From Chitinophagaceae bacterium (GTDB lineage: Bacteria; Bacteroidota; Bacteroidia; Chitinophagales; Chitinophagaceae): a stretch of DNA of 64,000 nucleotides. The DNA lies in the NCBI GenBank assembly GCA_947447265.1, contig CANFKC010000007.1:1-64000 (forward strand). Direction: 5' to 3'. This document shows positions 53,623 through 63,852 of this stretch, in pieces; the first letter of the stretch is position 1, and each line of letters opens with the position of its first letter. Below the pieces are notes generated by a model. That model ran no database searches, was not told the origin of the DNA, and saw nothing but the letters and a program-made list of their open reading frames with translations. A program made the position numbers and the translations under genes.

Positions 53623-53774
53623 TTTTTTAATTTAATTATTTTGCCTTTCTGGATTGGCGTGGTAAATGGATATCAAAGTCCTTCGGATTATGCTTCGGTT
53701 TTCTCTGTCAAATTGTATCGTGTTCAGATGCATTCAGTGCATTATCCACTGGGTTGATGTTAGTGCAAAAAAAA

Positions 53775-53802
53775 TCGCCTGCGGCATATGCTGCTCAGGC
53801 GA
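53775..53802 (-). terminator. Rho-independent terminator of the 62-aa ORF
   Basis: TCGCCTG and CAGGCGA form a 7-bp stem on either side of a GC-rich 14-nt loop, with eight T following on the minus strand. It lies 62 bp beyond the stop at 53864 and supports that gene being expressed. Confidence 0.8.
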
Positions 53803-53863
53803 GGTTAAAAACATGCGCGTTTCCGCAAGGCGCAGTTTTTAATAAGTTGTTGTACTGAAATTT

Positions 53864-54052
53864 TTATGCTGATAGTTTGTAGGTGAGCGCATTCAGCTGC
53901 TGCAAAGTGCTGCCGATGTGCTTCTTTACTACATTGCTTTGAGACAAAGCAAACGTTGCGCTAAGAAAGGTTTTAAGATCAGCCTGCAATGGGTTTTCCA
54001 GTATTTTCCTTGCTTTATTTTTGGTCAGGTAAGCGATTGTTCTGTTTTTCAT
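53864..54052 (-). CDS. Small hypothetical protein, 62 aa
   Basis: The product is a basic, helical 62-residue protein (KNRTIAYLTKNKARKILEN, then ATFALSQSNVVKKHIGSTLQ) without signal peptide or recognised domain. A well-formed terminator follows it, which favours a real gene. No family can be named. Confidence 0.5.
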   Translation of the reverse strand: MKNRTIAYLTKNKARKILENPLQADLKTFLSATFALSQSNVVKKHIGSTLQQLNALTYKLSA

Positions 54053-54277
54053 GTTTAGAGTTTTATGTGTGTTATAAATGGTTTGATATGGCTAAAACAA
54101 ACTTCGTGCCAAAATTCATTTTAACTAACGTAGAAATAGGAAGTTTGGTTTCCGGAAACCCTCAATTTTAATAATGATAAGTTTTCTTTAACAATGCTAT
54201 TTTTTACGCGTGCCATTTTTGGCAGCGGAATAATTTAGATATCGTTCCTTACCTTTAGTGCCTAAAAAGTTATAGTA

Positions 54278-54658
54278 ATGGAGATGCTGTATAATGGTGT
54301 TGCCTGGTTCGAGATACCGGTTCTTGATTTTGACAGGGCGAAAAAGTTTTACAGCACCATTTATGATTACGACATGCCGGAAATGAGCATGGGACCGGTA
54401 AAAATGGGCATATTGCTACACGACCGCGATAAAGGCGGCATTGGTGGTGCAATTGTTCATGGTGAATCGTATGTGCCATCTAAGACCGGTGCCAAGGTGT
54501 ACCTTAATGCTGGCAATGATCTGAGTGTAGTACTAGATAGGGTAGAGGCCGCCGGCGGTAAAGTAATTATTGGCAAAACAGCAGTTGGCGTTATGGGCAA
54601 CATCGCTATTATTGAAGATACGGAAGGGAATAATGTGAGTTTGCATTCGGTTAATTAA
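54278..54658 (+). CDS. VOC (glyoxalase-like) family protein
   Basis: The 126-aa product has the two beta-alpha-beta-beta-beta modules of the VOC fold: GVAWFEIPVLDFDRAKKFYS opens the first, and GAKVYLNAGNDLSVVLDRVE opens the second, ending with MGNIAIIEDTEGNNVSLHS. It resembles short one-domain VOC proteins seen as predicted lactoylglutathione-lyase-like enzymes. Metal ligands and substrate cannot be fixed. It lies 47 bp before the RidA gene in the same direction. Confidence 0.85.
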   Translation: MEMLYNGVAWFEIPVLDFDRAKKFYSTIYDYDMPEMSMGPVKMGILLHDRDKGGIGGAIVHGESYVPSKTGAKVYLNAGNDLSVVLDRVEAAGGKVIIGKTAVGVMGNIAIIEDTEGNNVSLHSVN

Positions 54659-54705
54659 GGCCTGTGTTGCTCAATGCATTAATAAAATTATAAAAGTTAA
54701 CTACA

Positions 54706-55119
54706 ATGAGTCATATTTCTACTGATAAAGCACCAAAGCCGGTTGGCTTATACCCACACGCTAAAAAAGTGGGCAATTTATTATTCCTTTCGGGTGTTGG
54801 TCCGCGCAAGGCGGGTACTGACGAGATTCCGGGGCTTGTGCCCGATAAACATGGCAACCATATCGAGTTCGATTTTGCAGCGCAGTGCCGCAGTGTTTTT
54901 GACAATGTGCGTGTAATACTGGAAGAAAGCGGAAGCAGCTGGGATAAATTAGTAGATGTAACCGTATTTCTTGTGGATATGAAACGCGATTTCCATACCT
55001 ATAACAAAATTTACGCTGAATATTTCAAAGACAATCAGCCATGTCGCACAACAGTGGGTATCGATTCTTTGCCAACAGCCATTGCCATAGAACTCAAGTG
55101 CATAGCGGTTATTGACTAA
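54706..55119 (+). CDS. RidA family protein
   Basis: The 137-aa product belongs to the RidA/YjgF family: PVGLYPHAKKVGNLLFLSGV at the start, the trimer-interface segment around VFDNVRVILEESGSSWDKLV, and the conserved Arg in QPCRTTVGIDSLP followed by IAIELKCIAVI. It is closest to the 2-aminomuconate-deaminase-like subgroup. RidA proteins hydrolyse reactive enamine/imine intermediates. It is probably in a short operon with the VOC gene. Confidence 0.9.
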   Translation: MSHISTDKAPKPVGLYPHAKKVGNLLFLSGVGPRKAGTDEIPGLVPDKHGNHIEFDFAAQCRSVFDNVRVILEESGSSWDKLVDVTVFLVDMKRDFHTYNKIYAEYFKDNQPCRTTVGIDSLPTAIAIELKCIAVID

Positions 55120-55189
55120 AAAAAGCATAAGTTCTAATTTGTTTTGAGCGCTTTAGCAAAATTATGTAGGTCAATTGTGCGCTTTATCG

Positions 55190-56914
<1,725 letters not shown>

Positions 56915-56942
56915 AGAGAGACATTTTATATTGTATACAAAG

Positions 56943-56970
56943 CAGCCTGCACCATATAGTGTGCAGGCTG
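56943..56970 (+). terminator. Rho-independent terminator of pyrG
   Basis: CAGCCTGCAC and GTGCAGGCTG form a perfect 10-bp stem around an 8-nt loop, followed by five T. Confidence 0.9.
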
Positions 56971-56992
56971 TTTTTATTTTATAGGACAGTGG

Positions 56993-57922
56993 CTAACTAC
57001 CGGTTTGTATTGGCATCTGCATTGCATTTTTAGCACCCTTTTTGCTATACTGCCTATACCGACGCAGTGCAAAAATTGTCACTGGTATCAGCAACAATAG
57101 CGGCCATATATACAATAGAAGCAGCAACATACCTTTTATCAGCGCCATACTCCAGTTTAGAGCGGTAGTGCAAGCTGCGCCGAAATTCCCGTCTGCTATA
57201 GCGTCGGGGTTAACAATGGTTTCAGTGAAAATCTGTTCAGGTTGTGAAAACTGCACCAGGATGGTTGCGTACGCTACATCGTTCTGTAAACCAAGGTTGG
57301 AAAGTTCGTGAGTTGTTTTGCCATCCTGTACTCGGTCTTTATATTCGGCAATAGCGAGGTCGTCTTTATTTTCTACTTCTTTATTCTTTAGTTCGGCAAG
57401 GCGCTCACTACCAGCTTCAGCCCTTAGCTGATTGCCCATGAATTGGAGGGTTACATCGCGCTCTTTTACATTGCGGGCATCAATGTAAGAGGCCAGTGCG
57501 GGAATAGCATGCACAACTGAATCGAAGTTAGCCGCGGGTGCTTTAAGCACCAGGTTGGCGGTTGTAGTGTAGGTGTGGTATTGTATTATGGAGTCGCCCC
57601 GTTCTACACTTCTCAGTTCGCCGGCGGTGTTTTCCATATTGCTCTCCTGTATTTCGCCGCCCATGCTTTTCACCAGGCTTTCTAACGATCGTACTGATGT
57701 AAAAACATTTTTTACGTTGCATTTGTAGTTGGCAGTATGAATTATTTTCTTTTCCGGAGTGCCGGATTGGTAGGCCACTTTTACTGAAGCGCTATCTGGT
57801 GCTACCGCAGTTGCTGAGGCGGTCGCGTCACCCTGGTTTTCGTATTTGGCAGAACGAGTTCCGCTATTGCAGGAGCCCAGTACATACATGCAGCTGAGGG
57901 CTAAAATTATTTTAAGGCGCAT
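56993..57922 (-). CDS. DUF4349 domain lipoprotein
   Basis: From the ATG at 57920-57922 the product is 309 aa, with a lipoprotein signal (MRLKIILALSCMYVLGSC, lipobox LGSC) so that Cys18 would be lipidated. A Ser/Ala-rich linker leads to the DUF4349 domain (about 65-265, KKIIHTANYKCNVKNVFTSV at its start), with a coiled-coil stretch around AELKNKEVENKDDLAIAEYK. A membrane helix (about 266-290) and a basic tail end the protein. Family function is unknown; members resemble cell-envelope proteins. The longer start at 57958 would mask the lipobox. Confidence 0.85.
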   Translation of the reverse strand: MRLKIILALSCMYVLGSCNSGTRSAKYENQGDATASATAVAPDSASVKVAYQSGTPEKKIIHTANYKCNVKNVFTSVRSLESLVKSMGGEIQESNMENTAGELRSVERGDSIIQYHTYTTTANLVLKAPAANFDSVVHAIPALASYIDARNVKERDVTLQFMGNQLRAEAGSERLAELKNKEVENKDDLAIAEYKDRVQDGKTTHELSNLGLQNDVAYATILVQFSQPEQIFTETIVNPDAIADGNFGAACTTALNWSMALIKGMLLLLLYIWPLLLLIPVTIFALRRYRQYSKKGAKNAMQMPIQTGS

Positions 57923-58058
57923 AAAGGTTGGTTTTGTTATTGATACCCGTAATGGCAATTAGGTAACTCTACATAAAGCCTTTATTTCTGTTAAAGTGTT
58001 ATTTGGGAATACATTCCCGGCATTTCTGTACATTTATTGCAAATAATTTTAGCTGAGT

Positions 58059-59288
58059 ATGCCCAGGTCGCTTATTTATTCTGCCGTTTTGTTCATCGTT
58101 TTGCTGCCGTTCTGGTCGTCATGTAAAACGGGGGCTGTTAGCGAAAAAGCATTGGCCCTCGAAAAAAAGAGCTATGCTGATTTTTTCATTGCAGCTGCCG
58201 ATGAAGTAAAAGCGGGACATAAAAAGGATGCCGCCTTCCTTTTTTATCTTGGCCAGCTAAGGGGGCGTTATTATGTGCAGAGCAACCCCGCGACTACTCC
58301 TGCCGACAAGGAAACCTATACCGCAGCGCAACTTACGTTGGGTCAGTATATCAATGACTACCTGGGTGGCGAATCTGATACCTGGGTCAATGTGCTGAAC
58401 GAGGTGATAGCATGGGACAAGACTCACGAGTACGAATATTATCCCAAGACAAAAGACCCCAAAACTTACCAGGACATATTGGGTGGGCTTATAGCGCTGA
58501 GAGATAAAGTGGAGCGCCTGAGAAAGGGCAACAAACAAATCAGGAATTTTGACTACCTCCCCGGCTTTGACTTCAAGCTGTTTAATAATACAGCGGCGGC
58601 AGACCTGGCAACTGCCGTAGAAAATGAAAATATCGCCGAAATAGAATCGATATTAAAAAGCAAAAAAACAACAGTTGATTTTGCTGAACCTAAGTTTGGC
58701 CATACCTTGTTGATGCTGGCCGCAGCCAACAACCGGAAGCAAGCGGCTGAAAAATTGCTGCAAATGGGCGCCGACCCCAACAAACTGGACAATGAGGGGA
58801 ATTTAAACGCTCTGTACATAGCATGCAGCACTTATGCTGAAGGTTGCGAAACGGACATACTGCAACTGCTGATAGCCAACCATGGTAATGTGAACAAGCC
58901 ATGCAGGAAAAAAATATCGGGCAAGAGTGGTAAAGATCGGTTTAGTGAAAAAACGCCCCTGATGCTTGCAGCAGAAGGGGATTGCCTGGAAAAAGTAAAA
59001 ACGCTGGTGAATGCAGGTGCAGACATCAATGCCAGTACTGGGTTTGACGGGCATGGGGCTATTACCAGCGCCCTGGTGCAAGACAAACTACAGACGGTGC
59101 GCTACCTGATTATTGAAAAACATACGCAGATACCGAAATACTGTTACATAAGGGACTTCGATCCGGAAAAGATAGAGCGACTTACAGTGAGTGATATGCT
59201 GAATGAGCAGGACTATACAGGCGACCCGGAGCTTGAAAAATTAAAACAGGAGATACTGACCTACCTGCGCTCAAAAGGGTTGAAATAG
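58059..59288 (+). CDS. Ankyrin-repeat lipoprotein
   Basis: The 409-aa product has a lipoprotein signal (PRSLIYSAVLFIVLLPFWSS, with the lipobox Cys next), a helical N-terminal domain (about 25-190) and four or so ankyrin repeats from about residue 205 (GHTLLMLAAANNRKQAAEKL, GADPNKLDNEGN, TPLMLAAEGDCLEKVKTLVN, AGADINASTG). It probably lies in the periplasm, anchored by lipid, and binds another protein. The partner is not known. Confidence 0.85.
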   Translation: MPRSLIYSAVLFIVLLPFWSSCKTGAVSEKALALEKKSYADFFIAAADEVKAGHKKDAAFLFYLGQLRGRYYVQSNPATTPADKETYTAAQLTLGQYINDYLGGESDTWVNVLNEVIAWDKTHEYEYYPKTKDPKTYQDILGGLIALRDKVERLRKGNKQIRNFDYLPGFDFKLFNNTAAADLATAVENENIAEIESILKSKKTTVDFAEPKFGHTLLMLAAANNRKQAAEKLLQMGADPNKLDNEGNLNALYIACSTYAEGCETDILQLLIANHGNVNKPCRKKISGKSGKDRFSEKTPLMLAAEGDCLEKVKTLVNAGADINASTGFDGHGAITSALVQDKLQTVRYLIIEKHTQIPKYCYIRDFDPEKIERLTVSDMLNEQDYTGDPELEKLKQEILTYLRSKGLK

Positions 59289-59298
59289 GCAGTACGGG

Positions 59299-60312
59299 TT
59301 ACCACCCAAACGAATACCTCACACCCAGATTGATTCCGTAAGACGTACTTTTTAAAGACGTGGACATGTTGAGAACGGATGCATAGTTGCCATTGATGTC
59401 CATAATACGATAATCGTTTTTGGCAGTATTTTTAATAGTCTGGCTCATGAAATAGCCACCAATTGTGACCGAAATTTTTTGAGTAAAGTTATAGGCAATG
59501 GCCGGGCGTATCAGAAAGCCTATGGAGCCGGGTGTATTATTTACCCTGCCTGATTTGCTATTGGGGTGTACATCCAGCGCTACGTTATAGCCTATAGTAT
59601 GGAGGGAATCAAAGTATGTTTTTACGGTATTAGCTGTATGTGTTTGGGAATATAGGTTTTTCGTTATCCGCCAGTCGCTATTGGCAGGTATTGCTGCACT
59701 ATCGTAGGCTGTTGTTCCATTGCTATTAAATTTATAGATCGCCTCAAAATCAGCGGTTGCATCGGCATTATACTTACCGCTTGCAACCATGTTAACCAGT
59801 ATGCCGGCATCAACAGAGAGGGTGATCCTTTTAGAGATATTCACTTTGTAGTTCGCTACTACAGGTATACTGATATTTGTGGTGGTGATGGACTCTTTAA
59901 TGTTCCGGATAGTGACTAACTGCCTGAAATCATTATTGCGCGAGTCTTTTTCCTTGTATTCTACTCTAAAACTATCCAGGTTTAGATTTCCGGTAGTGTT
60001 GGAATACATTACCCCCATGCCTATGCCGAAATGGTGTTTCAGCCCCAAAAAGTAAGCAAACTCTGCATCCCCGCCTGCCTTAAATTTCCAGTTTGTGCTT
60101 TTTAGGGTACTGCCATAATATACAGCAGGTTGCAAATAACTGCCGATATTACTTTGTGTAGTACGCTCGTTAGATAAGGTACCCATCATGCCATTGAGCT
60201 CAACACTAAACCGGGGTATAGGGTAGTCAATATGCGTCCCTTTCCTTAGGTCCTGGGCGAAAGATGAGGCGGTAGCAATAAGCGTAAATAGAAAGAGGCT
60301 TAATTTTTTCAT
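59299..60312 (-). CDS. Outer membrane beta-barrel protein, paralogue A
   Basis: The 337-aa product has a signal peptide (residues 1-19, ending SFAQ) and a pattern of alternating amphipathic strands (FSVELNGMMGTLSNE, FAYFLGLKHHFGIGMGVMYS, IRPAIAYNFTQKISVTIGGY, ending YGINLGVRYSFGW) typical of an outer-membrane barrel. The gene upstream (60335-61381) encodes a paralogue with the same plan and matching motifs (FETIYKFQASG versus FEAIYKFNSNG). Its function is unknown. It lies 22 bp after that paralogue, so they form an operon. Confidence 0.8.
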   Translation of the reverse strand: MKKLSLFLFTLIATASSFAQDLRKGTHIDYPIPRFSVELNGMMGTLSNERTTQSNIGSYLQPAVYYGSTLKSTNWKFKAGGDAEFAYFLGLKHHFGIGMGVMYSNTTGNLNLDSFRVEYKEKDSRNNDFRQLVTIRNIKESITTTNISIPVVANYKVNISKRITLSVDAGILVNMVASGKYNADATADFEAIYKFNSNGTTAYDSAAIPANSDWRITKNLYSQTHTANTVKTYFDSLHTIGYNVALDVHPNSKSGRVNNTPGSIGFLIRPAIAYNFTQKISVTIGGYFMSQTIKNTAKNDYRIMDINGNYASVLNMSTSLKSTSYGINLGVRYSFGW

Positions 60313-60334
60313 TAGTGTAAAATGAAATGGTTTC

Positions 60335-61381
60335 TTAACTATGCAATCTCTTATTTATTTTATGGGCAAATGAGAATCTGAATCCGAGATTAATGCCGTA
60401 AGATTTAATGTCAAGCGATTTTGCAGCATTTAGTGGTGTGGAATAATTGCCATGAATATCCATGATCCTGTAATTGTCTTTGGGCTTGTTGTTTATTGAC
60501 ATGGACATCGCGTAGCCAGCCAGCACAACCGACCATTCAGGAGAAAGGTTGTACGCCACTGATGGCCGCAATAAAAAACCTATAGAACCAGCGGAATAAG
60601 ATACGATGCCGGATTCGCTGTTTTGGTTAGTATTAGGTATTACATTCAGACTTGCGTTAGCACTTGCCGGGAGAGACTCAAAATAACTTTGTATAGCACT
60701 GCTACTATACCCCAGACTTTGCAAATAACTTTTGGTAGTGAACATGTCGTTATTATCAGGTATTACTGCGTCGTCATAAACTGGCGGCCCTGAAGCTTGG
60801 AATTTATAAATAGTCTCAAAATCGAAGGCTGCATGGCTCTTGTACTGTATTGTCTCTTTGACATTGATAACGATGCCGGCATCCACGTTGACAGTTAGTT
60901 TTCTATTAAGTATCAGGCGGTATTTGGCAACAATCGGGATGTTAATCTGGTTGATGTCCTGAGCTTCTTTTAAAATGTTGGAAGTCAACAATTGCCTGTA
61001 GTCCCACCCATATTTGTCAGTGGCTTTATATTCCACATGAAATCCTTCCAGCGACATATCGGTCTTCTGCTGACAATACCAGAACTCTACTCCCATGCCA
61101 AACTTGCGCTTCTGGCCAAAGAACCAAGAAGTCTGGAAATCGAACCCCTTTGAGCCGCCATCAGAAAATTTCAAGGTGCCAGGATTATAAATAGCAGGTT
61201 GCAAAAATGTGCCGATTTTTCCGTCGGCAGTATTCAATTTATGTGCAATTGAACCTGTTGTGCCAGTGATGTCAAGGGCAAACTGGGTGGGCGTATTCCG
61301 TTTAGCGTCCTTACGCTTGTTTCTGGCAGAGGCGGTATTGGCTAATATGGCCAACAATAAAAAAATGGTTATCTTTTTCAC
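60335..61381 (-). CDS. Outer membrane beta-barrel protein, paralogue B
   Basis: The 348-aa product has a signal peptide (residues 1-19, ending TASA), a basic stretch (RNKRKDAKRN) and amphipathic strands (TQFALDITGTTGSIAHKL, FDFQTSWFFGQKRKFGMGVE) ending YGINLGFRFSFAHKINKR. It is homologous to the product of the next gene over its whole length, with the same DNYRIMDIHGNYSTPLN-type segment. It is the first gene of a two-gene operon of outer-membrane barrels with unknown roles. Confidence 0.8.
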   Translation of the reverse strand: MKKITIFLLLAILANTASARNKRKDAKRNTPTQFALDITGTTGSIAHKLNTADGKIGTFLQPAIYNPGTLKFSDGGSKGFDFQTSWFFGQKRKFGMGVEFWYCQQKTDMSLEGFHVEYKATDKYGWDYRQLLTSNILKEAQDINQINIPIVAKYRLILNRKLTVNVDAGIVINVKETIQYKSHAAFDFETIYKFQASGPPVYDDAVIPDNNDMFTTKSYLQSLGYSSSAIQSYFESLPASANASLNVIPNTNQNSESGIVSYSAGSIGFLLRPSVAYNLSPEWSVVLAGYAMSMSINNKPKDNYRIMDIHGNYSTPLNAAKSLDIKSYGINLGFRFSFAHKINKRLHS

Positions 61382-61460
61382 AAAGCGTTATTTATAGCCC
61401 TAATTAGTGCTAATGAAGTGCAATATAACAGAAAAACTACTAAATAATGAAACACAAAAA

Positions 61461-61486
61461 CAGCCCGTATCGCGTGATACGGGCTG
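61461..61486 (-). terminator. Rho-independent terminator after rplT
   Basis: CAGCCCGTATC and GATACGGGCTG form an 11-bp perfect stem around GCGT, with TTTTTG following on the minus strand. Confidence 0.9.
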
Positions 61487-61506
61487 CAAATATATTGAGT
61501 AAAAAA

Positions 61507-61851
61507 TTATTTTACTTCAGCACAAAGCTTCTTGAAAGTATCTGGCTCGTTCATAGCGAGATCAGCCAATACTTTACGGTTAAGATCGATACCTTTCTTA
61601 GCCAGTTTGTTGATGAAAACAGAATAGCTCATACCTTCTTCACGCACTGCTGCATTGATACGAACGATCCACAGGCTGCGGTATTCGCGTTTTTTCAGCT
61701 TACGGCCTACAAATTTGTAACCTAAGCCTTTTTCTAATACGTTTTTAGCAACGGTATATACGTTCTTACGTTTGCCGTAAAAACCTTTGGCTTGCTTTAA
61801 TATTTTTTTCCTTCTCTGACGAGATGCTACTGCATTTACAGAACGTGGCAT
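61507..61851 (-). CDS. rplT: Large ribosomal subunit protein bL20
   Basis: The 114-aa basic protein is bL20, which binds 23S rRNA early in 50S assembly: [20 protein letters not shown] at the start and [20 protein letters not shown] in the middle are hallmarks. It follows rpmI with a 98-bp gap and ends at a strong terminator. Confidence 0.97.
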   Translation of the reverse strand: MPRSVNAVASRQRRKKILKQAKGFYGKRKNVYTVAKNVLEKGLGYKFVGRKLKKREYRSLWIVRINAAVREEGMSYSVFINKLAKKGIDLNRKVLADLAMNEPDTFKKLCAEVK

Positions 61852-61949
61852 GTCTTAAAATTAATAACTTTAAATAATATTTGTTTATACTCTCCCTCTC
61901 ACTATTCTTTTTATCGCATTTTCAATACCCTTTAGGGCTACTGAAAATC

Positions 61950-62147
61950 TTATCTCATACACAACATACGCTTAACCAATGGCAAATTGCTTGGGTGAAC
62001 CAAACCATGGATGCGAAGGTGGCGTTTGCGTGATTTTGACTTTTTAGTTAACAAGTGGCTTTTAAAAGCTTTGTACCTACGTATCTTGCCTGTACCTGTA
62101 ACTCTGAATGTTTTCTTCGCACGTGAGTGCGTTTTCATTTTTGGCAT
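61950..62147 (-). CDS. rpmI: Large ribosomal subunit protein bL35
   Basis: From the ATG at 62145-62147 the product is 65 aa and matches bL35 ([20 protein letters not shown], then [11 protein letters not shown]). The longer start at 62156 adds Met-Asn-Thr and is less typical. A TACCTTTG -7 element lies 20 bp upstream. In most bacteria infC precedes rpmI-rplT; here the upstream neighbour is a divergent gene, so infC must be elsewhere and the operon starts at rpmI. Confidence 0.96.
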   Translation of the reverse strand: MPKMKTHSRAKKTFRVTGTGKIRRYKAFKSHLLTKKSKSRKRHLRIHGLVHPSNLPLVKRMLCMR

Positions 62148-62167
62148 GGTATTCAAATTTGGGATTG

Positions 62168-62175
62168 CAAAGGTA
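62168..62175 (-). promoter_or_regulatory. -7 promoter element of rpmI-rplT (TACCTTTG)
   Basis: TACCTTTG on the minus strand lies 20 bp before the rpmI ATG and shows that rpmI has its own promoter here. Confidence 0.6.
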
Positions 62176-62322
62176 ATTAATTTTTGTATTGAATATTTAT
62201 TTTTTGAGTGCTGTTGTTATATTTTTTTTATATCAATGCATTTTGGTGCTTTCTACTCTTTTTAAATACTCAAATCGTACTGCAATATTAATTCATTATT
62301 TTTACCGCCTTAACTATTTATA

Positions 62323-62895
62323 ATGGCCATACTTCGTTTCAGGATTTATTGGGAAGATGACGACCTTACCTATCGCGATATCGAGATACAGGGACAACAG
62401 ACTTTTTTAGATTTTCATAAAGCTATTCTGCTCGCTTACGAGTTTGATGGCAAGCATCCGGCATCATTTTACGAAAGCAATGATAAGTGGGCTTATGGCC
62501 GGGAATTTAATTCGGAAGTACTGGTTAACAAGAAAGACGCCCCTGCGCTTTCCATGGGTCGCACGCCGGTATCAGCCTTGGTTTCTACTCCAAACCAGAA
62601 GTTCATTTATGTGTATGACCCAGTTAAAAAGTGGACCTTCCTGGTAGAACTTACCAGCGTTTGTAAAGAAGAGACCTACAAGCGTGTTTACCCATTTGTA
62701 TTGCGTAAAGAAGGTGTTGCGCCTGCACAATACGGCATTAAGGGCGTTAACCCGAGCAAGCTGATGGAAATAGAAGAAAAATATGACCTTGGCGCGGAAG
62801 AAATGGCTGAAGGCTTTGGCTCTGACGACGGCAGCGAAATGGGCGTAGCCGATGAAGGGCATGCGGAAGAGACAGATGCTGGCAGCGACTTTTAG
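62323..62895 (+). CDS. pRiA4b ORF-3-like protein
   Basis: The 190-aa product matches the pRiA4b ORF-3-like family (PF07929): AILRFRIYWEDDDLTYRDIE, then FHKAILLAYEFDGKHPASFY and FIYVYDPVKKWTFLVEL. The family is often carried by plasmids or transposon-like regions but is also chromosomal; its function is not established. The C-terminus is a strongly acidic Glu/Asp/Gly tail. It starts an apparent two-gene unit with miaA, which begins 33 bp later. Confidence 0.8.
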   Translation: MAILRFRIYWEDDDLTYRDIEIQGQQTFLDFHKAILLAYEFDGKHPASFYESNDKWAYGREFNSEVLVNKKDAPALSMGRTPVSALVSTPNQKFIYVYDPVKKWTFLVELTSVCKEETYKRVYPFVLRKEGVAPAQYGIKGVNPSKLMEIEEKYDLGAEEMAEGFGSDDGSEMGVADEGHAEETDAGSDF

Positions 62896-62928
62896 AGATA
62901 ATTACACCAAAATATAATAGCCGCGGAC

Positions 62929-63852
62929 TTGTCCACAACCACGAAAACTGCAATTATAATACATGGACCTACAGCCGTAGGTAAAACTGCTATAGCTATT
63001 GCCGTAGCACAGCAACTGGGCACTGCCATTATATCGGCCGATAGCAGGCAGTGCTACAAAGGCATGGCAATTGGCACTGCGCAGCCCTCGCAAGAGGAAC
63101 TAAACGCTGTGCACCATTATTTTATAAATGAGTACCCGGTTACTACGGCCCTTTCTGCAGCGGACTATGAAAACCTCGCATTGGGCTGGCTCCATGATCT
63201 TTTCCAGGGTAACGATACTGCGGTGGTTTGTGGTGGCACAGGCTTGTATATAAAAGCGCTGTGCGAGGGTATGGATGCTATGCCGGCAGTAAATGAGCAG
63301 GTGCTGCAGGTAACGGAAACCGATTACGCACAACATGGCCTTAGCTGGCTGCAGCAGGCCATTGAAAAGGAGGATGCAGCCTTTTTTAAGAGCGGAGAAA
63401 TTCATAATCCCTCGCGGCTTTTAAGGGCGCTCATTTTTATCCGGTCTACCGGCGAGAGCATTCTTAAGTACCGCACGGGGATAAAAAAAGTAAGGCCATT
63501 TAATATTGTTAAGATTGGGCTGGAGCTGCCCCGGGAAGCTTTATATGCCCGCATCAACATGCGGGTTGACGCTATGATGGCAGCCGGGCTTTTAGACGAA
63601 GTGCGGGCGCTGTATCCATATAAAGACCTTAAGAATCTGCAAACAGTAGGGTATACCGAAATGTTCGATTACCTGGATGCCAAATGCACGCTGCCAGAAG
63701 CAATTGATAAAATAAAGCAACATAGCCGCAACTACGCCAAACGGCAAATGACCTGGTTTAAGAAAGATGCTGATACAATATGGTTGCCGGCTGACAGGCC
63801 GGATACTGCACAGCAGATAGTTGATATGGCTAACCGAACCCAAGGTAAGTAG
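62929..63852 (+). CDS. miaA: tRNA dimethylallyltransferase MiaA
   Basis: The 307-aa enzyme adds a dimethylallyl group to A37 of tRNAs that read UNN codons. It has the P-loop HGPTAVGKT (Gly13 to Thr20), IISADSRQCYKGMAIGTAQP, VVCGGTGLYIKALCEG and the zinc-free YAKRQMTWFKKD region near the end. No ATG is in place for the N-terminus; the start is a TTG at 62929. Length is normal. It is probably co-transcribed with the gene 33 bp upstream. Confidence 0.93.
   Translation: MSTTTKTAIIIHGPTAVGKTAIAIAVAQQLGTAIISADSRQCYKGMAIGTAQPSQEELNAVHHYFINEYPVTTALSAADYENLALGWLHDLFQGNDTAVVCGGTGLYIKALCEGMDAMPAVNEQVLQVTETDYAQHGLSWLQQAIEKEDAAFFKSGEIHNPSRLLRALIFIRSTGESILKYRTGIKKVRPFNIVKIGLELPREALYARINMRVDAMMAAGLLDEVRALYPYKDLKNLQTVGYTEMFDYLDAKCTLPEAIDKIKQHSRNYAKRQMTWFKKDADTIWLPADRPDTAQQIVDMANRTQGK

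Larger units (their letters stand above)
53307..53863. other. Intergenic region with REPIN-like palindrome array
   Basis: This 557-bp region holds two terminators at its ends and a four-unit palindrome array (53463-53622). No protein-coding gene is seen. Confidence 0.65.
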
